From Marvania coccoides (lineage: Eukaryota; Chlorophyta; Trebouxiophyceae; Chlorellales; Chlorellaceae): DNA of 64,000 nucleotides. The stretch lies in the NCBI GenBank assembly GCA_963854735.1, contig OY978098.1:1121501-1185500 (forward strand), given 5' to 3'. The notes under the pieces are model-generated. The model was not told where the DNA came from, made no database searches, and worked only from the letters and a program-made list of their open reading frames with translations. This document shows positions 1 through 11,578 of this stretch, piece by piece; within the stretch, counting starts at the first letter, position 1, and the number at the start of each line of letters is the position of its first letter. The position numbers and the translations under genes are program-made.

Positions 1-1
1 C

Positions 2-598
2 CCGCATTTCCTGCAGTTCTCGGCTGATGACGCGGCCGCCGGGGACACCCGATTCAAGTGCGCCCCGCCGCTGCGCCCTGGCGCCAACCGGGAGGCGCTC
101 CTGGCGGCGCTGGCAGCGGGTGAGTTTGACGGACTGGCGTCCGACCATTCCCCTGCTCCCCCCAGCCTAAAGGAGATGGAAAGCGGAGATTTCGTGGCTG
201 CATGGGGTGGCATTGCAGGGCTGCAGTACTCGCTGCCGGCCAGCTGGGACGCCATGGCGAAGCGCGGCATGGCGCCGCACCAGCTGCACGCCCTGTGGTC
301 GCGCTTTCCAGCTGCGTTGGCGGGGCTGTCGTCAAGGAAAGGTTCGCTGAGTATTGGAATGGATGCGGACATCGTGGTGTGGGACCCAGAGGCGGAGGCA
401 GACGTGTCCACGGCGGCGCTGCACCATAAGCACAAGATCACGCCGTACGCTGACCGTAAGATGCGGGGCAGGGTGGTGGCGACGTTTGTGCGGGGCAGCC
501 AAGTGTTTGCTGCTGCGGGAAATAAGGACGGAGAGAGTAGTGGTGGTGGGGAGCGGGTGGAGGCGTGCGGGAGGGTGCTGCTCCACCGAAAAGACTGA
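2..598 (+). CDS. Allantoinase, C-terminal part (5' truncated by window edge)
   Basis: Allantoinase opens the hydantoin ring of allantoin to allantoate in ureide/purine catabolism; the plant enzyme is in the ER. The visible 198 residues read from the first complete codon and include FKCAPPLR, then NREALL and the SDHSP motif whose Asp is a metal/catalytic ligand in the amidohydrolase family. AWGGIAGLQ and a late HHKHKITPY-type segment follow, both typical of allantoinase rather than dihydropyrimidinase. The final 30 residues are Gly/Ser-rich and look lineage-specific. The metal-binding HxH and the first two thirds of the enzyme lie outside the window. No intron is seen. It converges on SEC24 across an AT-rich spacer. 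The identification rests on recognised motifs; sister cyclic amidohydrolases are the only real alternative. Confidence 0.85.
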   Translation, partial: PHFLQFSADDAAAGDTRFKCAPPLRPGANREALLAALAAGEFDGLASDHSPAPPSLKEMESGDFVAAWGGIAGLQYSLPASWDAMAKRGMAPHQLHALWSRFPAALAGLSSRKGSLSIGMDADIVVWDPEAEADVSTAALHHKHKITPYADRKMRGRVVATFVRGSQVFAAAGNKDGESSGGGERVEACGRVLLHRKD

Positions 599-1137
599 TT
601 TTGCTATGGTTGTGGCATTAGGCAACTGCAGTTCAAAACCAGGAAGCACTGAAGGGAAATAAAAACGTGCGTGCAGGTGTGGGGTATATTGTATTATATT
701 TTTCTTTGAAGCTTTTCCCCCTGTATATTTCATATAATGTTATAATTAAGTTTCATAAGTTCTTGTTGTTTTTTATTAATTTTTAAAAATCGTTCCCGCA
801 TCATGGTGAGCTGCCTACTCCGCCACCCTGCCCTGCCCCACTGAAGTTGGCTAAGCTGTGCATGCGGATCTTTCAACATCCGCTGACACTTTCTCAATTC
901 TTTTTTCTATGTTGGTCGGCTTCCTGGCTTCGCAAATAAAACTTCAAAATAAAAATAGTCTTTACTATTGCCTGTTGTCAGCAAAGTAAGCCAACACCAG
1001 AGACGCACAAGTTTCCAAAAAAGAAGGAGAAGAAGAGGAGAAGGAAGCAGAGCAAAATGCAAATCGCATAACTTTTTTTGGTACACTGCTGCAGCCGGGC
1101 CCCTCGCCCCCAAACCAGCACTGCTGTCATCACACAA
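599..1137. other. Convergent AT-rich spacer
   Basis: This is the 3' flank of both allantoinase and SEC24. It has AT-rich runs around 690-790, an [13 protein letters not shown] stretch just after the allantoinase stop (about 657-665) that could act in polyadenylation, and a purine-rich GAAGGAGAAG tract near 1021-1050. I see no gene. Confidence 0.6.
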
Positions 1138-4100
1138 TTATTTCGCCATGACTTGCTTCTGCACGCCCATCATCCACTCCAGGTACCCCGGCACCCCACC
1201 CGCGTTCGACATTCTGTCCTCCACAAAGTAAGGCATCACGTGAGCCTCCATCGGAGTGCCCTGCAGCACTACGTGGACCTCCTGGTGCAGCTCCCGCCCG
1301 CGCCGCAGCCGCTCCACCACTGCGCAGATGCGCTCCGACAGCTCCGACCCCGCGCGCGCGGGCTCCGCCTGCAGGGAGGCCGCGTTGTGCGGCGCCGCCC
1401 CCGGGCCAAACGCAGCCTGATAAAATGCGGCGGGGGTGGCGGACCCCAGCCACAGCACCATGATCCGGCTGGCGTCTATCAAGTACGCCCCCGTGGGGTC
1501 GAAATACTCCAGTCCAGCTGGCGTGGTGGGCGGCAACTCCACGTCGCCGGATCCGCCGGTTTTCTTCCCCCACCCGCCCTCCGCCCGGTCCACGCGGTAG
1601 CACCCCGGGTAGCACAACGCCAGCACGTCGGGGATGGGGCCCGAGGTGATCTGGGCGGCCACCGCAGCGCGCTCGTCGGTGTTGACGTCCCGCCCGGTGC
1701 CTCGCAGCGCCGCCGTCTTCACCAGGCCCAGCGCCAGCACCGGCAGGCTCTTCAACCGCTCCGGCAGCACCATGGAAGCGGGCGGGGGCCCCCCGCCGGG
1801 CGCACCCCGCATGTGCAGCATCCTGTACTCCCGCAGCGCCGCCGCCAACCGCTGCCCGACCCCCGTCCGCACCTCGTCGATTTTGGCGGACAGCGAGCGC
1901 TCCACGGAGATCTTAGCGAGCAGCGTCGCGGTGGCCCCCGCGTCGCTGGCCTTGTACAGGTCCAGCATGTCTGAAACCACTGGCATGGCGGCGGTGTGCA
2001 CCCGGATGCGGCGCTCACCCTGGGACGAGGTGTACAGCAGCGCCGCCTGGATGTAGGCCGTCTGCCCCGTCAGAACGGTCTCCTCGTGCTGGATCTCTAC
2101 CGCAAAGGCCTTGTCCGCGTCGCAGGCGGGCAGCGCCAACAGGTCTGTCGACCGCACGAAAAAGTGGCCCAGAAACGAGGCCACGCGCAGCCCCTTGGAG
2201 CAGCGGATGCGCATGACCGCCTCCCACGTAGTCTCCCGCGTCAGGTTGCGCGTCACCTCCGCCGCCAGCTTGTTGCCGTCCTTGTCGGCAGAGAACCCCG
2301 GGTAGTAATAAAGCTGCCCTCCCGTGTACTTGGGGAACGCGCCCAGCGAGGACAGGTCCTGGAAGGTGGACCCCATGGCGAACACGTCGATGCAGATCTG
2401 GAAGCGCGAGGCTTCCGCCGAGAAGCGCTTGTAGAAGGCGTCATCGGGGGACCGCAGCGCGTACTCCCTGTCGGTGCCGTACAGCGCCGGGTTGTCACGC
2501 GCCTTGATGCGGCCGATGCCCAGGCTGGGGGTGGCCGCCTGGAACAGCATCAGCTTGCCGCCACTGTGGTTCATCACCAGGAACGCTGCCTGCAGGGCGG
2601 GCCCCATGGCCGAGTCCACGCGCTGGTTGCGGGAGAACGAGGCCGGGATGGTATCCATCAGGCGCTCCAGCTGCCCCCGCGCCTCCGACAGGTTCACCAG
2701 CAGCTCGTCTGGCAGCGGCACAAATGGGTCGTCGATCTCAGGCACCACCATCATCTGCGGGGCGGACAGCCCAGGACGCAGGCTGTAAAAGTGGATGGCG
2801 GAGTCGAACGTAATGACCGCCACCCGAGTGCGGTCGTCCCCGGGGAGTCGCCCCAGGCAGGCTTTGATTGCGCTGCACGCCACCGGAAGCATCCCCGACG
2901 CCGCTGCAGCGAAGGAAACGTCGATCGCGAAGACGTAGGTGGGGGGCATGGGGGCGCGCACCATGTACTCCGCGGGCGCGATGTACTCCACCGAGCCCGT
3001 GCTCAGCTCTGGGCGGTTGTCGTAGTCCATGCGCCGCCCCGAAGAATCCACCGCCGAAAAGTAATCCACAGGGCACTCGTTCACCATGGCGCAAACGTTG
3101 CACGAGAACCGCCGCCCTCCGTCCATCCACGCCATGAACGGGTTCATGTAGGTGCGGCAGCGCTTGCAGCGGACGATGGTGGGCGTGCCGGCGTTGGCCA
3201 CCGGCACTGGGCCCCCCGCCTCGGCCAGAGGGTGCACCACCGCCCCCAAGGGGAGGTGCCACCGCGCCTTCAGCGCCTGACTGTTGGGCGCAGCCTGCGT
3301 GGTCATGCGCAGGAACACAGGCGGAGAGTTTGCCGAAGAATACGGCAGCGGGGGCCCCACCGCCTCCTCCTGCTGCTCCTGAGTGCCCGCGGGGCGTGGG
3401 AAGGTGGCGGCGTTGGCGGGACCGGCGGCGACGGGCGCCATGCCGGGCATAGTAGGCGCAGCAGGACCGCCGCCCAAAGAAAGCGTCTCAAAGGCGTCCA
3501 GCATGGCGCCCATGCCTCCAGCGGGCATCCCCATGCCACCGTCGTAGCCAGGGGCCATGCCGCCTCCCATGCTGGGCGGGCCCATGCCCATGCCCAGACC
3601 AGGGGCTCGCTGCTGCTGCTGCTGCTGCTGCATCATTCCGCCCATCATCGGCGGCCCTCCGGCACCGCCCATAGACTGCATCATGGGCGCAGGGGGACGC
3701 GCGACAAACTGCTGCTGGGGCTGCATCGACGGTGGCGCGCCGAAGCCACCGCCAATCTGCTGCTGCTGCATGGGCTGCTGCTGAGGGGCAGCGGGAGGGG
3801 CGCCAAACGAAGCTGGCGGGCCTTGCGGGCGGAAAGGGACGCTGCCTGGGGGGCCAGGGACCCCCATGGGGCGCGGCATCATGCCCGGCTGCTGCTGCGG
3901 CATTCCAGGCATCAACGGAGGCCCTGGCGGCCGCATCTGCGGCATTCCAGCAGGTCCAGGGGGGGCTGCAGGCTGCGGGACGCCGCCTGGGGGGCCCAGA
4001 GGCCGTGGCACGGCCATTCCAGGGCCAGGGGGTGGCGCGCCGTACGCGCCAGGGCGCACAGGGGCTGCCATTCCAGGGCGAGGCACGACGCCGAATCCAC

Positions 4101-4685
4101 CGGGCTGCGGCACTCCTCCTGGAGGCTGCGGCATTCCATACGCGCCCGGGGGCGGGGGACGCATGCCATACGCGCCCGGGGTGGGCGTTCCTGCTGTTCC
4201 TGCAGGCGAGGGCGGCTGCAGCGGGGCTGGTGGGCGGGGAGGCCCCGCCGCTGCTGGGGGGGCGTACTGCTGGCGAGGCGGTGCTCCAGGCACCCCGTTG
4301 GCCTGAGGGAAACCCTGTGTGCGTTGCACTGCAGCAGGGAAGCGCGGGGTTTAGACACGTAACGAAAAAACAGAGAGAGTGAAGATTGAAGATCGGACCT
4401 GGGGCGGGAGGGCCTGGTGGCCTCATGCCTGGCTGTCCAGGCTGCGGCATTCCATACTGTGGTTGCTGCTGGGGATACCCAGGTGCTTGGGGGTAGCCTG
4501 GGGCTCCTGGGGGACGCGAGCCTGTGGCAATTGGTCGTTATTGATCGAAGGTTAAGAGACAGCTGGGGAGAGCAACGGAGCGCGGGGATGGCATACAGCG
4601 TAGCAAAACATGGCATTAAGCACAGAGAACACCAACCTGGAGGCTGAGGGGCCCCGTATGGAGGAGGCTGCCCACCTGGCTGCAT
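1138..4685 (-). CDS. SEC24: COPII coat subunit SEC24, cargo adaptor
   Basis: SEC24 pairs with SEC23 in the inner COPII coat and selects cargo leaving the ER. Three exons: 4685-4637, 4521-4399 and 4328-1138, giving 1120 residues with frames joining exactly. Residues 1 to about 390 are Pro/Gly/Gln/Met-rich low complexity, with CTG/CAG-coded glutamine runs near 3611-3633. A C-x2-C/C-x2-C zinc finger (CKRC...CNVC) sits near residues 445-470. The trunk domain begins around YVFAIDVSF, followed by beta-sandwich, helical and C-terminal gelsolin-like regions (e.g. IMVLWLG). Length and domain order match plant and animal SEC24. The first ATG encodes MQPGGQPPPYG. It is divergent from the Nudix gene (221 bp between start codons). 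The opposite strand carries a very long shadow frame caused by GC-rich composition. Confidence 0.95.
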
Positions 4686-4906
4686 CTCTCCTCGTAGATT
4701 AATCGGCTGCGGAGGAGCAGCTCAAAAGCACGATCTTCTCTGTTTTATGTATTTTAAAATAACTATTTGTAGCGCAATATAAGGGAAACTTTTGACCAAA
4801 AATCGAATTTTTCTTTCTCAGAAAAAAAATGCAGTTCTTCAGCTCAATTTGAGCTGATCAGCGTCGTTTTTAAATCGTAACAATATCATCAACGTCCACC
4901 GCGAGC

Positions 4907-5451
4907 ATGGCCCTTCCACCCGCTGGTGCCGGACAGCCTGAAAAGCTAGGAGCAGGGTTTTTCTTCGTGTGAGCGATCAGCGCATTAAATTGCACTGAAT
5001 TCCAGCCCAAAGGTCTCATCGCACCCCTTCACCCCTTTTCAGGTGCCAAGGCGAGTGTCTCTTGCTCCGTCGGTCGCCGACCAGCGGCAACCCCCTCACT
5101 CTGGGGCTCCCTGGAGGCAACGCAGACCCTGGAGATGCTGGAGACTTGATGGCCACGGCACTGCGGGAGACATTCGAAGAAGTGGGGCCCGCCCCTCCCC
5201 ACACCGTCAGAGCTTCGTTCTTAACCCTCCGCGGCAAGCGGCAACAAAAGCATTTTACGGTGTTTTTGGCTGAGGTGGACCCCGCGGTGCGCGCTTCATG
5301 GAGTCCTGTGCTGAATGAGGAGCACAGCGCGTACGAATGGATGCCGGTGCAGACTGCCGCGGGGCGAAAGGACCTGCACCCGATTGTGAAGAAAATACTG
5401 AGGGAGGAGCCGCACTGCACGCAGCTAATGCAGCTTGTTGCGGGAAAGTAG
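4907..5451 (+). CDS. Nudix hydrolase, 156 aa
   Basis: Nudix enzymes cleave nucleoside diphosphates linked to other groups. Two exons, 4907-4968 and 5043-5451, are separated by a 74-nt GTGAGC...TTTTCAG intron. Splicing restores the strand FFFVCQGECLLLRR that precedes the Nudix helix in this family. The Nudix signature appears as LPGGNADPGD followed by RETFEEVG, containing the REUxEExG metal-binding core. Compared with the usual Gx5Ex7REUxEExGU, the first Glu is Asp and two extra residues lie before the RE pair. A C-terminal ADLHPIVKKIL-like helix follows. No organelle signal is obvious. The substrate cannot be told from sequence; a small nucleotide-sugar or diadenosine-type pyrophosphatase is possible. 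Fold assignment is firm, specificity open. Confidence 0.85.
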
Positions 5452-5747
5452 CTGCGTTGACGTAAAGCGCGAGTTCTGGGGGGAAAGTGGGGCAAATTTT
5501 GGAATTGTTGAACACCAATTTTTTTTCTTCATTCGCAGCACCATGCTGCTTTTTCTGTTGCACATTCTTTTATAAATTTACTTTGATTTCGGGGGAATCT
5601 GGCTGGAAAATCACCACGTGCAGCTTTTTGTATCTTTCTATAGCTTGTACAGTACGTTCTTTTCCGCACATGACGTACGGTTACCTACACAAAAATATAT
5701 TCTCAAATTAAATGCACAAAAGTATTGAAACAATAAATAAATCAAAT

Positions 5748-7885
5748 TCAGCTGTCTTTCTTCGCTGCCAGAGGGGGCAACGACTGCTGCGGCGGCAACA
5801 GCTGTTGTGTCGCAGCTGCTCCGGTTCTCGCAGCCCCTCGCCATGCTTCATAGTTCCGCAGATACTGCACGGCCCCGCGCTTCACCAGGAAACCTAACGC
5901 CAGCTTGAACGCCACGAGCACCACCCACGCCAGCGCCACAGCCCCTGCGGACAGTGCCCCGGCGCCAACCCCGCCTCGGTCTTCTCGCCTCACCGCCGCG
6001 TACGCAATGCACAGCCTGAAGAACACAGCGGCCGCCGCAAACGGCTCGAACCCTACCAAACGGTGCATGGAGTGGGACTGCGCGGTGGTGACCTTCTCGC
6101 AGAGATCCTTGGTGAACTCTCGGTACACCCCCGGTCGAATTTCGTTGAACTTGCCCAGCACCGCGTGCTTCATCACGTCGATCACGACCTCCGCCAGAAG
6201 CACGTAGCCGCACAGGCTCAGCAGGCGCGCGGAGGGCACCAACGCCCCGGTGCCGCTGATTTCCTCTACCAGCACAAACGCCAGCACCACCACGAGGTGG
6301 AACCTCTCCACCACGTCCTGGCTGGCCAGCACCGCCAGTTTGGAGGGGTCAAACCGCTTCAGCACCGTGCCCTTGATCTCAGTGAAGTTGGAAGCAATGA
6401 GCAGCGCCAGCAGCGTGTTTTTCTGGCTGTTCATGGCCACGCCAAACACCAAGGCCTGCGCCATGAGCGCGGTGCCGTGCGCGAGCAGCAGTGCCAGCGC
6501 GACCGCGGCGTCGGAAGCCACCGCAGCGGCGTGGGAGGGCGACCACCGCGGCTGGGCTGCCAGCGCCGTGCAGCTGGCCGCCAGCGCCTCCAGAACGTCC
6601 ACCAAAAAGGAGCAGCATATCTACAGCGTAGAAACAAGTAAATAGAGCACACAAACAACTACAGTTATTTAAATAAACCAAATGCATCATGAATTTTCAA
6701 CCCCAAAAAACCGACCTTGTCGCTGAGCTCCAGGGCGGTGTGCAGCACAGACAGCTTCAGAAATTCCTGCGTGAGGTCCTTCACCCAGTAGTAAATAGAC
6801 CCCGCCTTCAGCCGCCACAGAAACATCACTACAATCCCAAACATGACGATACACAGCATGTCGTACAGCTGATCGCCCCGCAGCCACGGCCACCTTGCAT
6901 TGCCGCTGCTCTTCTGCTGCTGCCGTTGCCCCGCTGCCGCTGACAACGAGCGCAGCGCCCTGATAGCCACCCCTCCCACCGCTGCTGCCACCCTCAGCGG
7001 CAGCAGCGTGAACACCGCCAGAAATGAGTCCAGGCACAGCGCCATGCCCAGCAGCACCAGCCGCTCCAGCTGGAACGGCACCGCCAGCAGCGCGTTGTAC
7101 ACCCGGTCCCGCTCCGTCTGGCCCCACACAGCCACCGCTGTGGGGTACCTGGGCCCTGGGCGAAGTTCCGCTGAGAGGTAGTCCGCCCAGGACTGCGCCT
7201 GCGGCACCTCGCTCCCTGCCGGCTGCACCGGCAACGGCAGCGGGTGCGAATCCCGCCGGCCGGCTGCCGCCAGCGCCGCGCTGACCCCGCCAGGCGGCTC
7301 TCTGGCGGACGAGGAGGAGCCACCCTCAACGATGGGGCTCAAGTCGAAGGCGGAGGCGGAGTGGGGCTGGCGCGCGCTGTGGGGCGCGTGCCGCGGGGGA
7401 ATAAGCCCCAGTCCCAACGCCAAGTCCGACACTGTTCTCTGGGGGAGGCCCACACTGGTTGCGTGCTGCGAGAGAAGCTCGCTTGATTGCAGGTAAGAGT
7501 GGTTCTGCTGCTCTGTAGTGGGGGTGGCGACGTCCGAGGGGGTAGGGGGTGGTTCGCGCGGGCTGTCCAGGGTGAGGTAGCCGAGAGAGCGGGTGCGAGC
7601 GGCGGCGGAGAGGCCGCCGCCGTCAGGCCGCCCTGGGGCGGAGTGCGCGGCCTGGGGGGCGTAGGGGCTGGTGGCAATCGAAGAGCAGGGGCTGCTGTCC
7701 TTGGGGATGAAGCCGATGGAGGTCGCAGGCCTGCTGCGGGGGCGGCGTGGCTTGGGTTGGCGGGGGCGAGTGGCGTCGGCGATAGGTGAGGACTCTGGTT
7801 CGTCGGCTTCTCGCACGAATTCGCCGTTCTTGGAGGGGGACCGCAGGCCCACGAGAGCGTTGAACGTGTTTGTCTGCTCCACCAT
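5748..7885 (-). CDS. TAPT1/POD1-family multi-pass ER membrane protein
   Basis: The family includes animal TAPT1, yeast Emp65 and plant POD1 and acts in ER protein quality control. Two exons: 7885-6716 and 6620-5748, giving 680 residues. The join makes LSDK|ICCSF, the conserved family segment immediately before the next membrane helix, which confirms the AG at 6622-6621. The first ~230 residues are Ser/Pro-rich and unstructured. Conserved blocks are SWADYLSAEL, ERVYN-like residues before a hydrophobic LVLLGMALCLDSF segment, and MNSQKNTLLALLIASNF. At least five hydrophobic segments are visible. The C-terminal tail is Gln/Ala-rich. Assignment is by the conserved domain; the function in this organism is inferred from homologues. 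Confidence 0.88.
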
Positions 7886-8154
7886 CGCTGGTTATTATAT
7901 TTTGAGTGTAGTCTCTACAAAATTATTTCAATCTTCTATTAGTAGAGGTGCATTCTCGTCTCAAGCGCATCCTGAGCATCCAGGCGTGTGTATTGTATAC
8001 TTGACTATTTTTAAACGCTGGTTCAGCGTGCAATGCGACTGTAAATGGCCTTTGAAAAGTCTTTCTTCATAATTCCACAGCTCTTTTATGCTGCCTACAC
8101 ACATTTGGCGTATACATTTACTTCTAAAAATAAGCAAGAAATCTCCTCAGCACA

Positions 8155-9306
8155 ATGCGTGCGGTGCAATGCAGCTCTGCGCTCCACAGCGTACCAGCAC
8201 CACCGATCGTCGCTGCGTCTAGCTATGCAGGCGTCTCCCGCATGATCCCTCTCCCTGTCGCTGCCAGAATCGCCAAACGCACCCAAACACCCCGCCTCCA
8301 GCGCGCTGCGACCATCGTAAAGGTGCATTCTCAACCTCCCACACGAAAATCACATCTTCCACACGTTATTTTTCCTTCTCCCCTCTTACTCTTCCCTCCC
8401 CCAATTCCAATTTTCACCCAGGCTGCGGGATCTGAGTACGCAGCCGACGATCTCACCGTGGAGGAGCTCAAGGCGGTGCTCCAGGACTCTCTGTGGGGCA
8501 CCGAGCGGGGCCTCTCTGCCGACAGCGACACTAGGGCCGAAATTGTAGACCTCATCTCCCAGCTGGAGGCCCGCAACCCCACCCCCTCCCCTACCGACGC
8601 CGTCGAGAAGCTCTCCGGCACCTGGAAGCTCGCCTACACCTCCAACTCCGAGCTGATGGCGCTGCTCGCCATCGGCCGCCTCCCGCTCATTTCCGTGGGA
8701 GACATCTGCCAGATCGTGGACGCGGAAGCGCGCACCGTGGAGAACCGCATCCAGCTTTCCGCCCCCTTCAGCCGCACCGAGCTGGCCGCCAACGCCACCT
8801 TTGAGGTGCGCAGCCCCAAGCTGCTGCAGATCGAGTTCAAGGAGGGCCAGGTGGGAACGCCCGAGCTGCTGTCCGACTTTGAGCTACCGGCCTCCGTGGA
8901 GCTGCTGGGCCAGTCGTTGGACCTCAGCGCCGTGAAGACCGCGTTGCAGCCGCTGGACGGCCCTCTGCGGTCCGCCGTGGCACAAATTGGGTCGCTGCTG
9001 GCGGGGGCGCCAGATCTCAAGTTTCAGATTCGCTCGCCTGCCCCCAGCGCCTCCTGGCTGTTGACCACCTACCTGGACGATGACCTCAGGATATCGCGGG
9101 GCGACGGCGGCAGCGTGTTTGTGCTGACGAAGGAGGCGGTGGCGCTGCTGCCGCCGGCGCCGCCCGCAGGGTTCGCTGCTGCTGCGCCGGAGCCGGTGGC
9201 AGTGCCGGTGGCGGTGCCTGCTGTGGAGCCTGATGCGGTGATTGACGAGGGAGACTCTTCTTCTTACGCTGGCAACGGATCCTCGGCTGGTTTTTTTGAT
9301 GAGTAA
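8155..9306 (+). CDS. Plastid fibrillin (PAP/fibrillin family lipid-associated protein)
   Basis: Fibrillins coat plastoglobules and bind plastid lipids. The mature region starts near LTVEELKAVL, followed by GTERGLSA, a linker, and SGTWKLAYTSNSELMALL, the classic PAP_fibrillin entry. The C-terminal half has strands ending in YLDDDLRISRGDGGSVFVL, as in the family. The N-terminus is rich in Ala, Ser, Arg and Pro and looks like a transit peptide. A 99-nt stretch, 8323-8421, has GT...CCCAG borders, is strongly pyrimidine-rich and reads Pro/Leu-rich; it is probably a phase-0 intron. Spliced, the protein is 350 residues; unspliced, 383, because the segment is stop-free and divisible by three. A Val/Pro/Ala-rich tail closes the protein. 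Confidence 0.9.
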   Translation: MRAVQCSSALHSVPAPPIVAASSYAGVSRMIPLPVAARIAKRTQTPRLQRAATIVKVHSQPPTRKSHLPHVIFPSPLLLFPPPIPIFTQAAGSEYAADDLTVEELKAVLQDSLWGTERGLSADSDTRAEIVDLISQLEARNPTPSPTDAVEKLSGTWKLAYTSNSELMALLAIGRLPLISVGDICQIVDAEARTVENRIQLSAPFSRTELAANATFEVRSPKLLQIEFKEGQVGTPELLSDFELPASVELLGQSLDLSAVKTALQPLDGPLRSAVAQIGSLLAGAPDLKFQIRSPAPSASWLLTTYLDDDLRISRGDGGSVFVLTKEAVALLPPAPPAGFAAAAPEPVAVPVAVPAVEPDAVIDEGDSSSYAGNGSSAGFFDE

Positions 9307-9528
9307 AACAATAGATAAAAAGGAATCCACGCGTCAATTCTTCTTCAGAACACTGGAAAAAACAACGCTATTCCTCGTTTCAACGCACCAGTTTATATTT
9401 GAATTCTTTCTGTCCCTCTGAACAACCCAACGAAGCGATTATTTTATTTTATTCTTTTACTTTCTTTTTGCTTTTTCGTTGATCACTCACTCTGTTAATT
9501 TGGCGCTCTGATTTTATTTCGTTTCGTT

Positions 9529-10845
9529 TTACAAGTGTCTTGTAAAAATGGTGGGCTTGAGCCCCCACTCGTTCTTTGAATAAATGCCCAAGAAGGTGAA
9601 AATGTCGCTCTTGTACAGCAAACGACGGTCTGACAACGGCGGCAGCGCTGCGCGGAGGGCTTCCGCCGCCGCCTGCACCCCTTCAGCGTCCAGGTAGTCC
9701 TCGGTGTAGGCGCACATCACGTAGCCCCCCTCCCGTGGATTTGTGGGACTAATTTTTGCTGAAGAAACTCCAGTCAGCTTCCCGGCAGCTGCCGCTCGAA
9801 CCACGCCCCCCCAGGCCGCATCCGCTTCTTCCTCGCTCTTGGGAAACGACAGCCACTTCCCCCGTCGTATGCAGTGCCGTTTGGCGATGGCGTCGATGTC
9901 TGCAGCAGAGGGGCGGCTCTCCGGCGAGGAAATGACCTTCTCCCAGTCCTCCAGCGCTGCTTCCACGCGCTCTTCAACTCCAGCCGCGTCTGGAGAAGCT
10001 TCCAGCAGGTCGAGAATGATCCAGGCCACGTCGGCGCAGGAGGCGCCAGATGGCGGAAAAGTGGAAAGAAATATTTCAGCCACCTGCAATGAATTGATTT
10101 GCAAAAAAGAAAGTGGGTGCATGCGCTCACAAAAACTTAAAAGGAATACCAGAGGGATTAATAAAATGCTAATATTGAAAGGGAAAAAAAAAACTGATGT
10201 CATTTTATTTTTTCTATATAAAAGTACCTGCGAGCGGTCCTCTTGAGGCACAAATCTGCACACCACCGCGCGTTCCGGCCCCCAGTCCATCTTTGCGAAT
10301 GCATGCGAGGGGTGCAGGCACGGCACCGCCTGCAGCAGCGTCCCCCACTTCACTCGACCCTCCTCGCTGTGCAGCTTGGAAATCCACTTCTTGGGGCGAT
10401 GGCCTTCGCCAACGACGGGATCCATGGTCCCCGCCTCTTGCGCCATCTTCACCCGGGCGGCCACCAGCGCCCGCATGCAGGCTTGGCACAAATCCCTATC
10501 TTCACAAACTGCGGGGAAAATAAGAAAAAATAAGTAAAACATTTGTCTGATTAATCTTAAAGCCTCCCTGTAAGCAACAGTAGCAACAAACTAACACATT
10601 TTTTAAATTAAATTAATATGCTCGTAGTGGTTCTTTATGATAAATAAATAGTTTTAAGACTTCAGACCTGTGCACTTGTAGCGGCCCCCAACGATGGGCT
10701 CCGCCTCGCAGCCATCGCACGTGATGTCGATGTGGTGTATGGCAAAGGGAGAAGCCGCGGCGGAGGATGGAGGGGCTGAGGACAGCGCACGGAGAGCTTG
10801 CTCAACAGCCTCAAATTTTGGCACACTGTCCTCTTCCGAAGCCAT
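9529..10845 (-). CDS. ZZ-type zinc finger fused to a DUF1917 (C11orf68-like) domain
   Basis: Three exons, 10845-10668, 10508-10228 and 10083-9529, give 337 residues with phases matching at each join. The first two exons create a ZZ finger: ITCDGCEAEPIVGGRYKC, then CEDRDLCQAC, supplying three C-x2-C pairs across the exon 1/2 boundary; the terminal HPSHAF pair comes about 45 residues later than usual. ZZ fingers are protein-interaction modules. The C-terminal ~180 residues match the DUF1917 pattern: RGKWLSFP, later YVMCAYTEDY, then LYKSDIFTFLGIYSKN and WGLKPT, as in the mammalian C11orf68/BLES03 family of unknown biochemical role. Both halves are in one frame after splicing, so the fusion is seen directly; its function is not known. 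It is divergent from MPC1. Confidence 0.82.
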
Positions 10846-11578
10846 GAGTAAAAGGTATAGTTCCAAAAGAGAATTGCGAGCTAAGGTAGCAGTTAATGGT
10901 GATGTGATGGTCGATTCTTTCCAGCTCCAGAGATTGCTGACTGGGAATGGAGGCGGTGTTGAAAAAATACAGGCGGCTGGCCTGATAAAAATTAGAAATA
11001 GAGCAGTGCACGCCGTTTGCGGCAAAATGGACGATCACTGCTTCATTTTGGCTTGGAAGTTGGTAGTTTGGTAGGAAAATGCTTTAAATAAAGGACGAAT
11101 TCACATGCTTTTCGACATAAATGTAAATGTGAGACGGCTGGGCCCTGTGCTTTCGCTTCCTTAATATACAAATATATTTAATTTGCACAGGTGATGCCTC
11201 ACGACTAGCAGAGCTGCACGAGAGCCGATGTTGACTTTCGAAAGAAATTGTTTTTCAGATGCGAGGTTTGGGAGGGCTACGTGAAGCTCATTTCGAGTGT
11301 TCAACGATTTGTAAAATTATTTGAACACTGTCAACTTCTTGGGCAGCGCGGAAGGCCTAGCACTGCTGGGTTTCACTTCTCCATTATAATCTTTTTTTGT
11401 GTTCATCTCATTCAACCATTTTTCAGGCCTCCATTCATTGGTCTCATAGATTTTAATTTTGTCGGCGTTTCAACTGTTCATCAAAGCCTCTCACTCGACT
11501 CGCCAACCACAAATCTTTTGTCAAACCCTAAAATATATCTACACCCACCCTCTGGACTCCTGGAAACCTCCCAGCAGC
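10846..11578. other. Divergent spacer between ZZ-DUF1917 and MPC1
   Basis: This 733-bp AT-rich stretch separates two start codons and must hold both promoters and 5' UTRs. Open frames within it have no recognisable protein features. I see no RNA gene or repeat. Confidence 0.55.

Noticed and set aside
1996..4362. Very long open frames opposite SEC24
   Set aside because: They are His/Arg/Gly-rich shadows produced by the GC-rich codon bias of SEC24 and show no domain.
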